Shown here: piece by piece, positions 17,760-28,519 of the stretch
How the letters are laid out: the number at the start of each line of letters is the position of its first letter
Position numbering within the stretch: the stretch's first letter is position 1
Origin: Synechococcus sp. UW140
Lineage (GTDB): Bacteria; Cyanobacteriota; Cyanobacteriia; PCC-6307; Cyanobiaceae
Reading direction: 5' to 3'
Assembly: GCA_945860085.1 (NCBI GenBank)
Contig: CAMAPJ010000013.1
Location: 1-44,056 of the forward strand
DNA length: 44,056 nt
Notes under the pieces: model-generated
What the model saw: only the letters and a program-made list of their open reading frames with translations
What the model was told of the DNA's origin: nothing
The model's database searches: none
Program-made: the position numbers and the translations under genes

Positions 17760-18782
17760 GTGGAAACGCAGACCTCCCAGCTAGCTGCGCAGTTGAAGCA
17801 GCAGGCCCGGACTCTGGGATTTGGCCCAGTGGGCATCGCCGCACTGCCGGGCAGCCCGCGGATCGGCCTGCGCACCGCCGCCCTAGAGCGCTGGCTGGCG
17901 GCCGGCCACCAGGCCGACATGGCCTGGATGGCCGACCCCCGGCGCCGGGCCGCAGAGACTTTGCTTCCCGGCGCCCGCAGCCTGCTGGCCGTGGGTCTCA
18001 ATTACTACGTGGCCGCCGACCGCCAACCGGGCAGCCTCAAGGTGGCGCGCTACGGCTGGGGCCGGGATTACCACCGGGTGATCGATGGCCGCCTTCGCCA
18101 GCTCGGCCGCTGGCTGGAGCAGGCGGTGCCCGGTGTGAGCTGGCGGGCCTGCGTCGACAGCGCTCCTTTGCTGGACAAGGTCTGGGCGGAAGAAGCGGGG
18201 CTGGGCTGGATCGGCAAAAACGGCAACCTGATCCATCCCCGCCAGGGGTCCTGGTTGCTGCTGGGTCACCTGCTCACCAGCCTGGAGCTGCCAGCGGATC
18301 AGCCCGCCGAACCCCTGTGTGGCCGCTGCAGCCGCTGCATCGAGGCCTGCCCAACCGGCGCAATCACCGAGCCATTTGTGGTCGATGCTCGCCGCTGCAT
18401 CGCCTTTCACACGATCGAAAACCGGGACGCTGAGCTGCCCGACATGATCGAGGCGGGGCTGGGCGGCTGGGTAGCCGGCTGCGACATCTGCCAAGACGTC
18501 TGTCCCTGGAATCAGCAGGACCTTGAAAGCAGTTCCGAGCCTGATCTGCAACCGCGCGACTGGCTGTTGAACCTGCAGGCAGACCACATCCAGACCTGGA
18601 GCGAAGCGGACTGGGACGAACGACTGCGGGCCTCGGCCCTGCGGCGCATCAAGCCTTGGATGTGGCGGCGCAACGCCACTGCTGCCGCAGGAGTTGCGAC
18701 AGACAAGCCCGTCAAGGTCACCCCGGCACCCACCGCCAACACCCAGCAATCTGGGCCGACCGGTCATCAGGCCCAAACCTGA
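17760..18782 (+). CDS. queG: Epoxyqueuosine reductase QueG
   Basis: QueG is the cobalamin and iron-sulfur dependent enzyme that reduces epoxyqueuosine to queuosine in tRNA. Two 4Fe-4S cluster motifs are visible: CGRCSRCIEACPTGAI and CDICQDVCPWN. Other family blocks are GFGPVGIAALPG near the N-terminus, the catalytic-region VDSAPLLDKVWAEEAGLGWIGKNG, and RRCIAFHTIENRD. A GTG at 17760 gives 340 residues and removes a basic leader that does not look conserved; a start at 17697 is also in frame. The C-terminal 40 residues after the RRIKPWMWRRNA block are a non-conserved tail. The gene is divergent from the HpsJ-like gene and precedes a secreted TPR protein by 62 bases. Confidence 0.93.
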   Translation: METQTSQLAAQLKQQARTLGFGPVGIAALPGSPRIGLRTAALERWLAAGHQADMAWMADPRRRAAETLLPGARSLLAVGLNYYVAADRQPGSLKVARYGWGRDYHRVIDGRLRQLGRWLEQAVPGVSWRACVDSAPLLDKVWAEEAGLGWIGKNGNLIHPRQGSWLLLGHLLTSLELPADQPAEPLCGRCSRCIEACPTGAITEPFVVDARRCIAFHTIENRDAELPDMIEAGLGGWVAGCDICQDVCPWNQQDLESSSEPDLQPRDWLLNLQADHIQTWSEADWDERLRASALRRIKPWMWRRNATAAAGVATDKPVKVTPAPTANTQQSGPTGHQAQT

Positions 18783-18844
18783 GCCCAAGCCTCTCAGCTG
18801 TCTGAGAACAGGCTCCTAGGCTGAGGACTGGAACGAACGCCACC

Positions 18845-19741
18845 ATGGCACCGCGTTGGTTGAGGTCCCTGGTTGCTCTCCCCCTGGTGATGGGGGTTGG
18901 ACTCGGATCCACGCCAGCAGCCCAGGCCCTGGTTCCCTATGTGGTTCTGCCCGTTCAGCAGGACCTGGAAGCCGCTGGCCTGGGGATTGCCCAGGCCGCC
19001 GCCCGCCTGCTGCGCCTAGGCCAGGCCGAGGAAGCGGCCCGGCTGGCGGCCCTGACCGTGCAACTGGTACCCAATGACCCCCGGGGCTGGATCCTGCTGG
19101 CCGAAGCCCAACTACGCAGCAAGCAGCCCAAGTTAGCGGCCATGGCCCTGGGCCAGGCCAAACGGCTCGATCCCAAAAATCCCGGCATCTGGTTTGCCGA
19201 AGGGTCCCTAGCCCTGCATGACAACCAGCCCCAGCGGGCGATCCAGCTACTCGAACAGGGCCTGAAACTGGATGGCAAGAACCCAGGCGCCTACTTCGAT
19301 CTCGGCAATGCCCAGATCATGCTGGCCAAACTCAGACCGGCCCTGGCTGCCTTTGAAAAGGCAGCCTCCCTACGCCCCAATTTCTGGGAAGCAATCAACA
19401 ACCAGGCCCTAGTGCTGTTTGAGCTGGGCAAACCGGCCGAAGCGATCAGTCGTTGGCGCCAGGTGCTGCGGATCAAGGCCGATGCGGCCGAACCGAGCCT
19501 GGCCCTGGCCGCCGCCCTCAATGGGCTCAAGCCTGGCAACCAGGAGGCGATTGAGCTGGCCAATCGGGCCCTGGCGGCGGAGCCCAACTACGTGCTCGAG
19601 AGTTACCAAAAAGACCAGCTCTGGGGGCCTCGCCTGCGCGCCGCCACCCACAGGCTGGTGCACCGCAACGAGCTCAAGGCCAGCCTGGAACGGGCCCAGG
19701 CCAACGCCGGTGGCAGTGTCGACGGTCAGGACGACCAGTAG
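18845..19741 (+). CDS. Secreted tetratricopeptide-repeat protein
   Basis: The 298-residue protein starts with a typical Sec signal peptide (basic MAPRWLRS, hydrophobic core LVALPLVMGVGLGS, cleavage near PAAQA at about 28-30), so it is probably periplasmic or lumenal. It contains at least five TPR-like 34-residue units, for example RGWILLAEAQLRSKQPKLAA, PGIWFAEGSLALHDNQPQRA, PGAYFDLGNAQIMLAKLRPA and WEAINNQALVLFELGKPAEA (about 75-225). TPR solenoids bind other proteins; the partner is unknown. It sits between queG and the topoisomerase A subunit, a position kept in related picocyanobacteria. Confidence 0.85.
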   Translation: MAPRWLRSLVALPLVMGVGLGSTPAAQALVPYVVLPVQQDLEAAGLGIAQAAARLLRLGQAEEAARLAALTVQLVPNDPRGWILLAEAQLRSKQPKLAAMALGQAKRLDPKNPGIWFAEGSLALHDNQPQRAIQLLEQGLKLDGKNPGAYFDLGNAQIMLAKLRPALAAFEKAASLRPNFWEAINNQALVLFELGKPAEAISRWRQVLRIKADAAEPSLALAAALNGLKPGNQEAIELANRALAAEPNYVLESYQKDQLWGPRLRAATHRLVHRNELKASLERAQANAGGSVDGQDDQ

Positions 19742-19820
19742 CTCCGCGAGGGGCGAACCACGACCAGCAGCGACAGGATCTGTAGGCTGAGCCCCGATAG
19801 CCCTCAGACACCAGCAGCGG

Positions 19821-22298
19821 ATGGCCGAGGAGCAGAACGGGCAGCGAATCCAACCGATCGCCCTGCATCAAGAGATGCAGCGTTCCTACCTCGAATACGC
19901 GATGAGCGTGATCGTGGGAAGGGCCCTTCCCGATGTGCGAGACGGCCTCAAGCCGGTGCAGCGCCGCATCCTGTTTGCCATGCAGGAGCTGGGGCTCACC
20001 CCCGATCGGCCCTATCGCAAGTGCGCCCGCGTCGTTGGAGATGTACTCGGCAAGTACCACCCCCATGGCGACCAAGCGGTTTACGACGCCCTAGTTCGGC
20101 TGGTCCAAACCTTCGCTAGCCGCCATCCCCTGCTCGATGGCCACGGCAATTTCGGCTCAGTGGACGACGATCCACCGGCAGCCATGCGTTACACAGAAAC
20201 GCGGCTGTCCCCGATCGCCAACGAAGCCATGTTGGATGAGATCGGCAGCGACACAGTTGATTTCGCACCTAATTTCGATTCTTCCCAGCAGGAACCCACG
20301 GTCTTACCGGCCCAGTTACCCTTTCTGATCCTGAACGGCTGCACTGGCATCGCCGTGGGCATGGCCACCAGCATTCCACCCCATAACCTCGGCGAGGTGG
20401 TGGATGCCCTGATCGCCCTAATCCGCAAACCAGAACTGAGCGATGAGAAATTGCTTGAGCTGGTTCCCGGGCCTGATTTTCCCACCGGCGGTGAAGTGCT
20501 GATCAGCAGCGGCCTGCGCGATACCTACCTGCTTGGTCGCGGCAGTATCGCCATGCGCGGTGTCGCCCACATTGAAGATGTGCAACCCGGCAAGGGGCGC
20601 CATCGCCGCAGCGCCGTGATTATCACCGAACTGCCCTATCAATTGAGCAAGGCGGGCTGGATTGAAAAGCTCGCTGAACAGGTGAATGACGGCAAGATCA
20701 CTGGCATCGCCGACATCCGCGATGAGAGTGACCGCGATGGCATGCGGGTGGTGATCGAACTACGGCGCGATTCGGACCCGGAGAAGGTGTTAACCGAACT
20801 GCAACGACGCACCGCCCTTCAAAGTAATTTCGGCGCCATTCTGCTGGCCTTAGTCAATGGAAAACCGCTGCAACTCTCCCTGCGGCAGATGTTGCACCAT
20901 TTTCTCGACTATCGCGAGCTCACGATCATCCGTCGCACCCGCCATGCCCTCAAGCGCGCCGAGGATCGGCTGGAGGTGGTTGAAGGGTTAATCATTGCTC
21001 TTGATGCCCTGCCCCAGGTGATCGCGATGATCAGTGGCGCCGCCGATGCCGGCAGTGCCAAGGCCAGCCTGCAGGTTCATCTCAACCTCAACGAACGCCA
21101 GGCCGATGCGGTGTTAGCGATGCCGCTGCGCCGCCTCACCGGCCTTGAGCAAACCAGCCTGCGCAACGAAGCCGCTGATCTGGGTCAGGAACGGGGCCGC
21201 CTACGCCACCTGCTCGATGACCGCAGCAGCCTGCTTGACACGATGGTGAGCGAATTTAAGGGGCTGAAAAAGCGCTACTCAACGCCAAGGCGCACGCGCT
21301 TGATCGAAGGGGGCGATGCCCTAGTGGCCGAACGGGCGGCTGCCGGCCGGCCCACGGCAGAACTGCAACGGCAAAAAGCCCTGGAAGGTCTTCCCAGCGA
21401 CGGCAAGTTACTGATCCAAGCCGATGGCCAAGTAAAAATCGTGGCGCCCCAATTACTGGGCCGTCTCCATCTCGACGAAGCCATTGAGGCGGGTGACCAC
21501 CCAGCTCCAGCCCGGTTGATCCTGCCAGTGAACGAAAAACCGGCATTATTGGCCTTTACCAGCAGTGGTCGGGTGGCCCTATTGCGCTGGGAATTTGCCG
21601 GCCAGAACTCCGGAGCCTTGGAGCAATTCCTGCCCGACGGCCTATTGGGCGAGCGGGTGGTTCAGCTGCTGCCATTGCCCAGCGATGGGGCGGCCGGCCT
21701 GGGGCTTCTGACCAGTGATGGTCGGTTAAAGCGACTGGCCCTGCAGGAGTTCCAGGAACTTTCAGGGCGGGCCACCACAGTGCTCAAACTCAAGGATGGG
21801 GTGGAGCTGCGGAGGGTAGTGACCTGCCGTGATGGCGACGCGCTGGTGGTAGGCACCAGCACAGGCCGCCTGTTGCGCCTTCTGGTCGATGACACCGCTA
21901 TCCCCACCATGGGGCGCACAGCCCAGGGACCGGTGTTGCTGCGGCTGTTGCCCGGGGAAACGGTGGTGGGCGCCGCCTGCGGACCAGCCGATGGCGATGT
22001 GTTGCTGGCCAGCCGCCAAGGCCAGATCAAACGGCTGCACATTGCCAGCCTGCGACCCGGGCAGCGGGGAGACCTGGGCCAGATCGGCCTGCGTTTTGAG
22101 CATCGCGACGACCAGCTCAGCGACCTGCAGGACGGCAGAGCCAAACTGCTTGCGATTGTGCTCAGGGAAGGCCGCAGCATCAGGCTCAAAACCCAGTCCC
22201 TGGAAACCCAGGATTGTGCTGGCGCCGGGGAAAGCCTGGCCCTGAAAGAGGGTGAGGCTATTAACGAACTGATCCCCCTGATTCAGGTCAACACCTAA
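19821..22298 (+). CDS. gyrA/parC: Type II DNA topoisomerase subunit A (gyrase/topo IV A)
   Basis: The A subunit cuts and rejoins DNA and acts with a GyrB/ParE ATPase to change supercoiling or unlink chromosomes. The 825-residue protein has the breakage-reunion domain: [20 protein letters not shown] (23-42), [18 protein letters not shown] (78-95) and the active-site Tyr124 in [12 protein letters not shown] coiled-coil arm (about 350-480) and a six-bladed beta-pinwheel C-terminal domain (about 520-815) follow. I do not see the canonical gyrase box QRRGGKG; the closest stretch is GQRGDLGQ near residue 750. By sequence it could therefore be ParC-like, and cyanobacteria often have two A-type paralogues. 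Confidence 0.92.
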   Translation: MAEEQNGQRIQPIALHQEMQRSYLEYAMSVIVGRALPDVRDGLKPVQRRILFAMQELGLTPDRPYRKCARVVGDVLGKYHPHGDQAVYDALVRLVQTFASRHPLLDGHGNFGSVDDDPPAAMRYTETRLSPIANEAMLDEIGSDTVDFAPNFDSSQQEPTVLPAQLPFLILNGCTGIAVGMATSIPPHNLGEVVDALIALIRKPELSDEKLLELVPGPDFPTGGEVLISSGLRDTYLLGRGSIAMRGVAHIEDVQPGKGRHRRSAVIITELPYQLSKAGWIEKLAEQVNDGKITGIADIRDESDRDGMRVVIELRRDSDPEKVLTELQRRTALQSNFGAILLALVNGKPLQLSLRQMLHHFLDYRELTIIRRTRHALKRAEDRLEVVEGLIIALDALPQVIAMISGAADAGSAKASLQVHLNLNERQADAVLAMPLRRLTGLEQTSLRNEAADLGQERGRLRHLLDDRSSLLDTMVSEFKGLKKRYSTPRRTRLIEGGDALVAERAAAGRPTAELQRQKALEGLPSDGKLLIQADGQVKIVAPQLLGRLHLDEAIEAGDHPAPARLILPVNEKPALLAFTSSGRVALLRWEFAGQNSGALEQFLPDGLLGERVVQLLPLPSDGAAGLGLLTSDGRLKRLALQEFQELSGRATTVLKLKDGVELRRVVTCRDGDALVVGTSTGRLLRLLVDDTAIPTMGRTAQGPVLLRLLPGETVVGAACGPADGDVLLASRQGQIKRLHIASLRPGQRGDLGQIGLRFEHRDDQLSDLQDGRAKLLAIVLREGRSIRLKTQSLETQDCAGAGESLALKEGEAINELIPLIQVNT

Positions 22299-22386
22299 TC
22301 AGTTCAATAGGAATGCTCATACAAGTATTAATCAATATTTTCAAGTAATTCAGCTTATCAAGGGCACTTAATTGGGCTTCCTATAA
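22299..22386. other. AT-rich gap between convergent topoisomerase A and purF
   Basis: An 88-base stretch, notably AT-rich against its neighbours, separates the two tail-to-tail genes. I see no convincing stem-loop with T-run on either strand. Confidence 0.5.
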
Positions 22387-23895
22387 TCAAGCCTTCGCCA
22401 CTAATTTTGGCTCTAGGGTGAGTTTGCTAGCACGCACACTCTCTTCCATGGGGATGGGATAGGCGCCGTCAAAACAAGCGGTGCAGAAATGATCAGAATT
22501 ATCATGGGCGGCTTCAACCATGCCCTGCTTGCTGAGATAGGCAAGGGAATCAACGCCGAGGTGACGTTCGATCTCGGCCAGAGTGAGGCGAGCCGCAATC
22601 AACTGGTCCTGGGTATCGGTATCAATGCCGTAGAAACAGGGATGGGTCACCGGAGGCGAGCTGATGCGCATGTGCACCTCGGTGGCGCCGGCCTCCCGCA
22701 GGGCGGCCACCAGCTTGCGGCTGGTCGTACCGCGCACAATCGAATCATCGATCACGACAACCCGCTTACCAGAAAGCACATCGGGCAGAGGGTTGAGTTT
22801 GACGCGGATGCCAGCCTCACGCATGGCTTGGGTGGGCTGGATGAAGGTGCGGCCGACATAACGGTTTTTAATCAGACCATCGGCAAAAGGGATACCGCTT
22901 TTCTGGGAATAGCCAATGGCTGCAGGAATACCTGAATCGGGAACCCCAATTACAATATCGGCCTCCAGTGGTGTTTCCCGCGCCAATATTTCACCAATCC
23001 TCACACGATAACTATAAAGTGATTCCCCGAAAAAGCGACTATCAGGCCTGGCAAAATAAATCATCTCGAAGATGCAGAGCTTGGCAGGCTGTTCACTCCA
23101 ACGCTGACGCAATGGAATTGGATTTCCAGCGCGAAAATGGATCAATTCACCAGGTTTAACATCATCGCAGTAGCTGGCGCCAATAATATCGAGTCCACAG
23201 CTTTCACTACTCGCGACCCACTGGCCCGATTCAGGCTCGCCTAAGCGACCAAAAACAAGGGGACGGATGCCATGGCCATCGCGCAGGGCAAACAGGCCCT
23301 CGGGAGTTCCGATCACCAGACTGAAGGCACCCTTGCAAAGGCCCGCGGCCGCCGCAATCGCCGCCATCCAGTCGAGGCCACCATCGACAGCCTGTTGCAG
23401 GGCAAAGGCAATCAGTTCCGAATCGGTAGTGGAGGTGTATTCCACAGCGGTGGCCGTGGCTAGGGCCGTGGCCGCAATCGCTCTGTTCAAGTCGGCCGCA
23501 TTGACCAAATTACCGTTATGGGCCAGGGCAAAGGGTCCGAGCCGGGTCATCAACACCACAGGCTGGGCATTGCAGACCTTGCTGCTGCCGGTGGTCGAAT
23601 AGCGGTTGTGACCGATGGCTAGATCGCCAGGCAGGCGCTCGAGCACCTCTTGGTCAAACACCTGGCTGACCAGGCCCATGTCCTTGTGCAGGCAAACCTT
23701 GGCGCCCTGGAAGGCGGCGATTCCCGCCGATTCCTGCCCCCGGTGCTGCAGGGCATAGAGGCCGAAATAGGTGAGGTTGGCCACCGCCTGACCGGGGGCC
23801 AGCACAGCAAACACCCCACAGGCTTCTTCTGGCTTATCAGGCCGTTCAGGCTGCTCGAACGGCACTGACAACTCGTCTTTCAGCAGGCGTTTCAT
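22387..23895 (-). CDS. purF: Amidophosphoribosyltransferase
   Basis: PurF makes phosphoribosylamine from PRPP and glutamine, the first committed step of purine synthesis. The 502-residue precursor has a short leader; the N-terminal nucleophile Cys follows EEA in EEACGVFAVL (about residue 27), so the leader is probably cleaved as in B. subtilis PurF. The glutaminase domain shows LQHRGQESAGI and GHNRYST. The PRPP site is KRVVVIDDSIVRGTTS. Four Cys in the right contexts (LCIFEMIYFARPDS, HPCFYGID, HFCTACFDG) match the structural 4Fe-4S cluster of the Bacillus-type enzyme. It follows purL by 6 bases, forming a purine operon. Confidence 0.97.
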   Translation of the reverse strand: MKRLLKDELSVPFEQPERPDKPEEACGVFAVLAPGQAVANLTYFGLYALQHRGQESAGIAAFQGAKVCLHKDMGLVSQVFDQEVLERLPGDLAIGHNRYSTTGSSKVCNAQPVVLMTRLGPFALAHNGNLVNAADLNRAIAATALATATAVEYTSTTDSELIAFALQQAVDGGLDWMAAIAAAAGLCKGAFSLVIGTPEGLFALRDGHGIRPLVFGRLGEPESGQWVASSESCGLDIIGASYCDDVKPGELIHFRAGNPIPLRQRWSEQPAKLCIFEMIYFARPDSRFFGESLYSYRVRIGEILARETPLEADIVIGVPDSGIPAAIGYSQKSGIPFADGLIKNRYVGRTFIQPTQAMREAGIRVKLNPLPDVLSGKRVVVIDDSIVRGTTSRKLVAALREAGATEVHMRISSPPVTHPCFYGIDTDTQDQLIAARLTLAEIERHLGVDSLAYLSKQGMVEAAHDNSDHFCTACFDGAYPIPMEESVRASKLTLEPKLVAKA

Positions 23896-23901
23896 TCTGC
23901 C

Positions 23902-26277
23902 TCAGACCCCGACCGCCATCCGCCTCGGGATCGCCTGCTCATAGCTCTGTTCAAGCTGGGTGATCGGCAGCTGCACCAGCGCTAAACCCGCCTGGCTAAT
24001 CAACAGCTCCGTACTCGCCTGCACCTGGCCCAGGGGCTGGGCGGGAATGGAGAGACCATCGGCTTCGGCCTGATCCAGGGCTTGCTGCCAGGCGTCAGCC
24101 TGCTCCGGGGCCACGCTCACCAAAATGCGGGCGCCCCCTTCGGCGAATAGGAGCCGGTCCTGGCGGATGCTGCCGGCCGGGACGGCCACACTGGCCCCCA
24201 GGCCCGAGGCCATAGAAGCTTCGGCTAGGGCCACGGCCAGGCCGCCATCGGCCAGGTCATGGGCACTGGCCACCAGACCTGCGCTGATCGCCTGGCGCAG
24301 GAAGGCCTGCACCGCCCTCTCCAAGGCCAGATCAATCTGGGGTGGCCGCCCGGTGAGCAGGCCATGGATGCACTCCAGGTAGCTGCTGCCCGCCAGGGTT
24401 AGCCGACCATCTAGGGCGGTGACCCCAGGCCCAGCTTGGGCAGCTTCAGAACCCTCCAGGGGCACCCCCAGCAGCCAAATGGCATCACCGGCCTGCTTCC
24501 AGGCCAGACCGGTGACGTGGCCGAGGTCGTGGACCAGGCCGACCATGCCCACCACGGGAGTGGGATGGATCGGCTGCATGCGGCCGTCGGGCAGACGGGT
24601 CTCGTTGTAGAGGGAAACGTTGCCGCCAGTTACGGGTGTGTCCAGGGCGCTGCAGGCCGCCGACAGGCCCTTGCAGGCCATGGCCAACTGCCAGTAGCCC
24701 GTCGGGGTCTCAGGCGAGGGGAAATTGAGGTTGTCGGTGACGGCCAGGGGTTCGGCGCCGACACAGCTGAGGTTGCGGGCTGCCTCAGCCACCGCCGCCA
24801 TGGCGCCTCGCTCCGGATCGAGGGCTACCCAGCGGTTCGGACAATCGACCACCGCCGCCACACCACGGGTGGCCTGCGCCAGAGCTCCAGCTCCCTGCTG
24901 GGGCCGCAGGCGCAGCACAGCTGCATCGGCGCCGCCAGGGGGCACCACCGTGTTGGCCTGCACCTGCTGGTCGTACTGGCGATAGACCCAGCGCTTACTG
25001 GCGATGGTGGGGTCATCGAGCAGGCTCAGCAGCACCTGGTTCCAGCTACGGGAATCGATCCCCTCAGGGCTGGCCGCGGGCAGCCGGTCTTCTAACCAGA
25101 GCCAGTGGGCCTGGATATCGGCTGGCGGTTCGCTGAGCAGGGTGTGCTGGTTGATCGGCGTGTCATCGGCTAGGGCATTGGCGGGCACCTCGGCCGCCAC
25201 CTCACCGTGCTGGAGCACCCGCACCACGTTCTCCGCCAAGACCCGACCCACCACGGCCGCCTGCAGGCCCCAGCGGCGGAAGCGCGCCATCAGGGCTTCC
25301 TCCCGGCCCTTGGCCACCACAAACAACATGCGCTCCTGGGATTCCGAGAGCAGGAACTCGTAGGCCGTCATGCCCTTTTCGCGGGCCGGCACCAAATCAA
25401 GATCCAGCTCCACGCCAACGCCGCCCTTGGCCGCCATCTCTGAGCAGCTACAGGTGAGGCCAGCGGCACCCATGTCCTGGGCCGCCACCACATCGCCGCT
25501 CTGGAAAGCCTCCAGGCAGGCCTCAATCAGCCCCTTCTCCAGAAAGGGATCGCCCACCTGGACGGCGGGCCGGTCATCGAGGGAGGCTTCGGTCAGTTCG
25601 GCGCTGGCAAAACTGGCGCCGCCCATGCCGTCGCGGCCGGTGGTGCTGCCCACGTACACCACCGGATTACCCACGCCGCTGGCACCGGAGCGCACGATCT
25701 CCTCGGTTTCCATCAGCCCTAGGGCCATGGCATTGACCAACGGATTGCCGCTGTAGCTGGGATCAAAGGCCACCTCGCCACCCACGGTCGGTACACCGAC
25801 GCAGTTGCCGTAATGGGCGATGCCGGCCACCACCCCTTCCATCAGGCCCACGTTGCGGCCCTCTTCAAGGGGGCCAAAACGCAACGCGTTGAGCAAGGCG
25901 ATCGGCCTGGCGCCCATGGTGAAGATGTCCCGCAGGATGCCGCCCACGCCCGTGGCAGCCCCTTGAAACGGTTCCACCGCCGAGGGGTGGTTGTGGCTTT
26001 CGATCTTGAAGGCGAGCCGCTGGCCTTCGCCCAGATCAACCACACCAGCGTTCTCACCCGGTCCCACCAGGATGCGCGGCCCGGTGGTGGGGAACTGGCC
26101 CAGCAGGGAGCGGGAGTTGCGATAACAGCAATGCTCCGACCACATCACCCCGAACATGCCGAGTTCAGCCCGGTTCGGCTCCCTCCCGAGACGGCGCACG
26201 ATTTCGTCGTAGTCGGCCCGGCTGAGGCCCTCCTTGCGCAGCGCCTCGGCAAGCGAAAAGGGGGGTGTGGCGACCAC
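23902..26277 (-). CDS. purL: Phosphoribosylformylglycinamidine synthase subunit PurL
   Basis: PurL, with PurQ and PurS, converts FGAR to FGAM in purine synthesis. The 791-residue length marks the small-PurL type. Family blocks: [23 protein letters not shown] near the N-terminus, the ATP/substrate region [80 protein letters not shown] and the C-terminal [15 protein letters not shown]. The start is GTG at 26277 ([17 protein letters not shown]). purF follows 6 bases downstream, so the two are co-transcribed. PurQ and PurS are not in this window. Confidence 0.97.
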   Translation of the reverse strand: MVATPPFSLAEALRKEGLSRADYDEIVRRLGREPNRAELGMFGVMWSEHCCYRNSRSLLGQFPTTGPRILVGPGENAGVVDLGEGQRLAFKIESHNHPSAVEPFQGAATGVGGILRDIFTMGARPIALLNALRFGPLEEGRNVGLMEGVVAGIAHYGNCVGVPTVGGEVAFDPSYSGNPLVNAMALGLMETEEIVRSGASGVGNPVVYVGSTTGRDGMGGASFASAELTEASLDDRPAVQVGDPFLEKGLIEACLEAFQSGDVVAAQDMGAAGLTCSCSEMAAKGGVGVELDLDLVPAREKGMTAYEFLLSESQERMLFVVAKGREEALMARFRRWGLQAAVVGRVLAENVVRVLQHGEVAAEVPANALADDTPINQHTLLSEPPADIQAHWLWLEDRLPAASPEGIDSRSWNQVLLSLLDDPTIASKRWVYRQYDQQVQANTVVPPGGADAAVLRLRPQQGAGALAQATRGVAAVVDCPNRWVALDPERGAMAAVAEAARNLSCVGAEPLAVTDNLNFPSPETPTGYWQLAMACKGLSAACSALDTPVTGGNVSLYNETRLPDGRMQPIHPTPVVGMVGLVHDLGHVTGLAWKQAGDAIWLLGVPLEGSEAAQAGPGVTALDGRLTLAGSSYLECIHGLLTGRPPQIDLALERAVQAFLRQAISAGLVASAHDLADGGLAVALAEASMASGLGASVAVPAGSIRQDRLLFAEGGARILVSVAPEQADAWQQALDQAEADGLSIPAQPLGQVQASTELLISQAGLALVQLPITQLEQSYEQAIPRRMAVGV

Positions 26278-26390
26278 AGCAACGAAGCAGATGGCCCCAC
26301 TTTGGCTGAGGGCCCTGCCGCTGGCCTGTCTGCTGCGGAAGGCCGCCTCAGCCTGATGGAATGATTTTCAACCAGATGAGCATCAACCTA

Positions 26391-26462
26391 GTCACCAGAA
26401 GACAAGTAACGAGCAGGCAAATAATCAGCAGACCAGTGACCAGAAGCCAGGGAGCGAGCAGG
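26391..26462. repeat. Imperfect 27-nt direct repeat (45-nt period) upstream of purL
   Basis: Two copies, 26391-26417 and 26436-26462, match at 22 of 27 positions (each starts GTSACCAGAAG and ends CGAGCAGG). They lie in the 198-base gap between the PRC-barrel gene and purL, in the probable purL leader. They may be a spacer duplication or tandem regulatory sites. Confidence 0.6.
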
Positions 26463-26475
26463 GCCTGACCCGTCC

Positions 26476-27306
26476 CTAGACCCAAGGATCCTCTTCGGAG
26501 TCCTGATCCCGGGCAAGGCCGGGCGATTGGCGCGGATCTGGTCGGGCCCTGGAACGGCGATCGCCGGGTGGCTCGTAACGGCTGGAATCGGGATTGGGCT
26601 CCCCCCCCCAGCTCTCCCAGGCCTCAGGACCATCAACCGACGGGCTCCGCCGGGGCGGATTCAGCCCATCGGGCTCCTCCAGCCAGCCCTCGAGCCGCTC
26701 CTCAAAACGACCACCCACATCCTGAAACTGGTCGCGCAGGCGGGAGGTTTCCTCGCCGATCTGGTCGCGCCAGCGGCGCGACCGGCGCAGGAATTCCTGG
26801 CGCACACTGGCCCGGGCCAGGGGCAATTCATCCAACTGGCTCAAGGCGGTCACCACCTGACCGGGTTGTTGATCGAGCAGGCGATCGGGCGTCAGGCGCC
26901 AGCGGCTGCTGCCCGGCAGGCGGGGATCACTGCGGGCCACCAAGTAGTGGAGGATACGGCCGCTGCTGAGCTCTACGGCCGCATCGGCGACGCTGCCCAG
27001 CACCTGCCCCTGTTGCCCCACTAGGGCGGCATCAATCAGGGTTGGCAGCCGTTCAACCGTGAGCTGGTCGGTGTCGGCCCCCTCCCCCTGCACAAACAGC
27101 TCCAGTTCGCCTAGGCCGCGTAACTGGTTCAGGCGCCAGGCCAGGCGCTTGGAACCGAAACTGCTGGGTTTGCTGATCCAGCCCAACAGGCGATGCACCG
27201 GCGGATGCATCCAGGCCAGCGCGCCAACGCCGTGTTCATGGCCGGCATCGCAACGCACCTGGCGCCGCAACAGGTCACTGAGCAGCAAATGGTCCGGCAA
27301 GGGCAT
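26476..27306 (-). CDS. PRC-barrel domain protein between dnaN and purL
   Basis: A conserved protein of unknown function occupying the slot between dnaN and purL in this clade. The 276 residues contain two PRC-barrel-like units: LLSDLLRRQVRCDAGHEHG with ALAWMHPPVHRLLGWISKP (about 7-50), and AALVGQQGQVLGSVADAAVE with RILHYLVARSDPR (about 90-130), followed by SRWRLTPDRL. The C-terminal 90 residues are charged, Arg/Asp/Pro-rich and probably disordered. PRC barrels occur in RNA-processing proteins (RimM) and in photosynthetic reaction centre subunit H; neither link can be claimed here. It lies 49 bases downstream of dnaN on the same strand. Confidence 0.75.
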   Translation of the reverse strand: MPLPDHLLLSDLLRRQVRCDAGHEHGVGALAWMHPPVHRLLGWISKPSSFGSKRLAWRLNQLRGLGELELFVQGEGADTDQLTVERLPTLIDAALVGQQGQVLGSVADAAVELSSGRILHYLVARSDPRLPGSSRWRLTPDRLLDQQPGQVVTALSQLDELPLARASVRQEFLRRSRRWRDQIGEETSRLRDQFQDVGGRFEERLEGWLEEPDGLNPPRRSPSVDGPEAWESWGGEPNPDSSRYEPPGDRRSRARPDPRQSPGLARDQDSEEDPWV

Positions 27307-27355
27307 GGAAGCAAGGACAGGGAATCGGCGAGGGCCTCTGGATCAGGGCAGGGCC

Positions 27356-28519
27356 TCAGCTGCGGATCTGAACCGGCATCACCAGGTAAGTGAAACCGGG
27401 TTCGGCCACGGGCACCAGGATTACCGGTGTGGTGGGAGCGTTGCAATGGAGCTCCACCTGGTCAGCCGAAATCGCCTTAAGGCCATCGAGCAAGTAGCGC
27501 ACGTTGAAGGCGATCTGGATCGCCTCGCCGCTCACCACCGCTGCCAGGCCCTCGGAGCCGCTGCCCACATCCTGGGCGTCGGCACTGATCAACAACTGGC
27601 CGGCGAGGGGATCACTGCTGATCTTGACGACGTTGTTGTGTTGATCAGCCAGCACCGCCACCCGTTCCAGGGCAGCGATCAGAGCGCGGCGATCAACCTG
27701 CAACTGGCGGGTGAAGCTCTCCGGGATCAGCTGGCGGTAGTTGGGATAGGTGCCATCGAGGCTGCGGCTGGTGAGCACCTGATCCGACCAGAGGAACACC
27801 ACCTGGCCGCGGTCACAGAACAGGCTCACCGGTTCGGTGGACTGACGGGCTGACAGTAGGCGCTCCAACTCCCGCAGGGAGCGGGCCGGCACGGTGACAT
27901 CCACGGTGCCGGCGGTCCCATCGGCGGCACTGACAGGAAGCCCCTGCTCGGGCAGGGCGTGATTGAGCTTGAGCACGGCCAAACGGTGACCGTCCGTGGC
28001 GGCGCATTCCAACCCCTGGCTGTCGAGGCCTAGGTGAACACCGGTGAGGATCTGCTTGGCCTCATCGCTGCTGCTGGCAAACAGGGTGGCTCGCAGCCCC
28101 TTCACCAGGATCTCCGGATCGAGTCGAATCGGTTCGCCGCTTTGGACTAGGGGCAGGTCGGGGAAGTCTTCAGCTGGCATGCCGCGCATCTGGTAGGTGC
28201 CCGAGCTGCTGGTGAGATCCACCTGCTCGCTGCCCTCGTCGCTGCTGAGGGTGATCGGGCTATCAGCCGCCAGCCGGGACACGATCTCGCCAAACATTTT
28301 GGCGGGCAGGGTAATGGCGCCGCTGGTTTCGACCGCGGCGGCCAGGCTGGTCTGGATGCCCAGGCTGAGATCAAAGCCGGTGAGGCTGAGCCGGCCGGTG
28401 CCGGCATCGGCTGTCAGCAAGACGTTGGCCAGAACCGGGTGGGTCGGGCGACTGGCCACGGCGCGGCTAACCAGTTGCAGGCTGGAGCTGAGCTCAGCCT
28501 GGGAGCAAACCAGCTTCAT
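27356..28519 (-). CDS. dnaN: DNA polymerase III beta subunit (sliding clamp)
   Basis: DnaN forms the ring-shaped dimeric clamp that tethers the polymerase to DNA. The 387 residues start MKLVCSQAELSSSLQLVSRAVASRPTHPVL, a standard first domain, and include HLGLDSQGLECAATDGHRLAV, LDGTYPNYRQLIPESF and the C-terminal FNVRYLLDGLKAISADQVELH with the closing VILVPVAEPGFTYLVMPVQI that lines the client-binding pocket. It is the first minus-strand gene after the gap with DnaA-box-like sequences, and its transcription runs away from that gap, in line with being next to the origin. Confidence 0.97.
   Translation of the reverse strand: MKLVCSQAELSSSLQLVSRAVASRPTHPVLANVLLTADAGTGRLSLTGFDLSLGIQTSLAAAVETSGAITLPAKMFGEIVSRLAADSPITLSSDEGSEQVDLTSSSGTYQMRGMPAEDFPDLPLVQSGEPIRLDPEILVKGLRATLFASSSDEAKQILTGVHLGLDSQGLECAATDGHRLAVLKLNHALPEQGLPVSAADGTAGTVDVTVPARSLRELERLLSARQSTEPVSLFCDRGQVVFLWSDQVLTSRSLDGTYPNYRQLIPESFTRQLQVDRRALIAALERVAVLADQHNNVVKISSDPLAGQLLISADAQDVGSGSEGLAAVVSGEAIQIAFNVRYLLDGLKAISADQVELHCNAPTTPVILVPVAEPGFTYLVMPVQIRS

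Noticed and set aside
17156-18433. 425-codon plus-strand frame across the HpsJ-like gene and queG
   Set aside because: Its product is low-complexity Gln/Arg/Pro-rich and overlaps two genes with clear homology in other frames.
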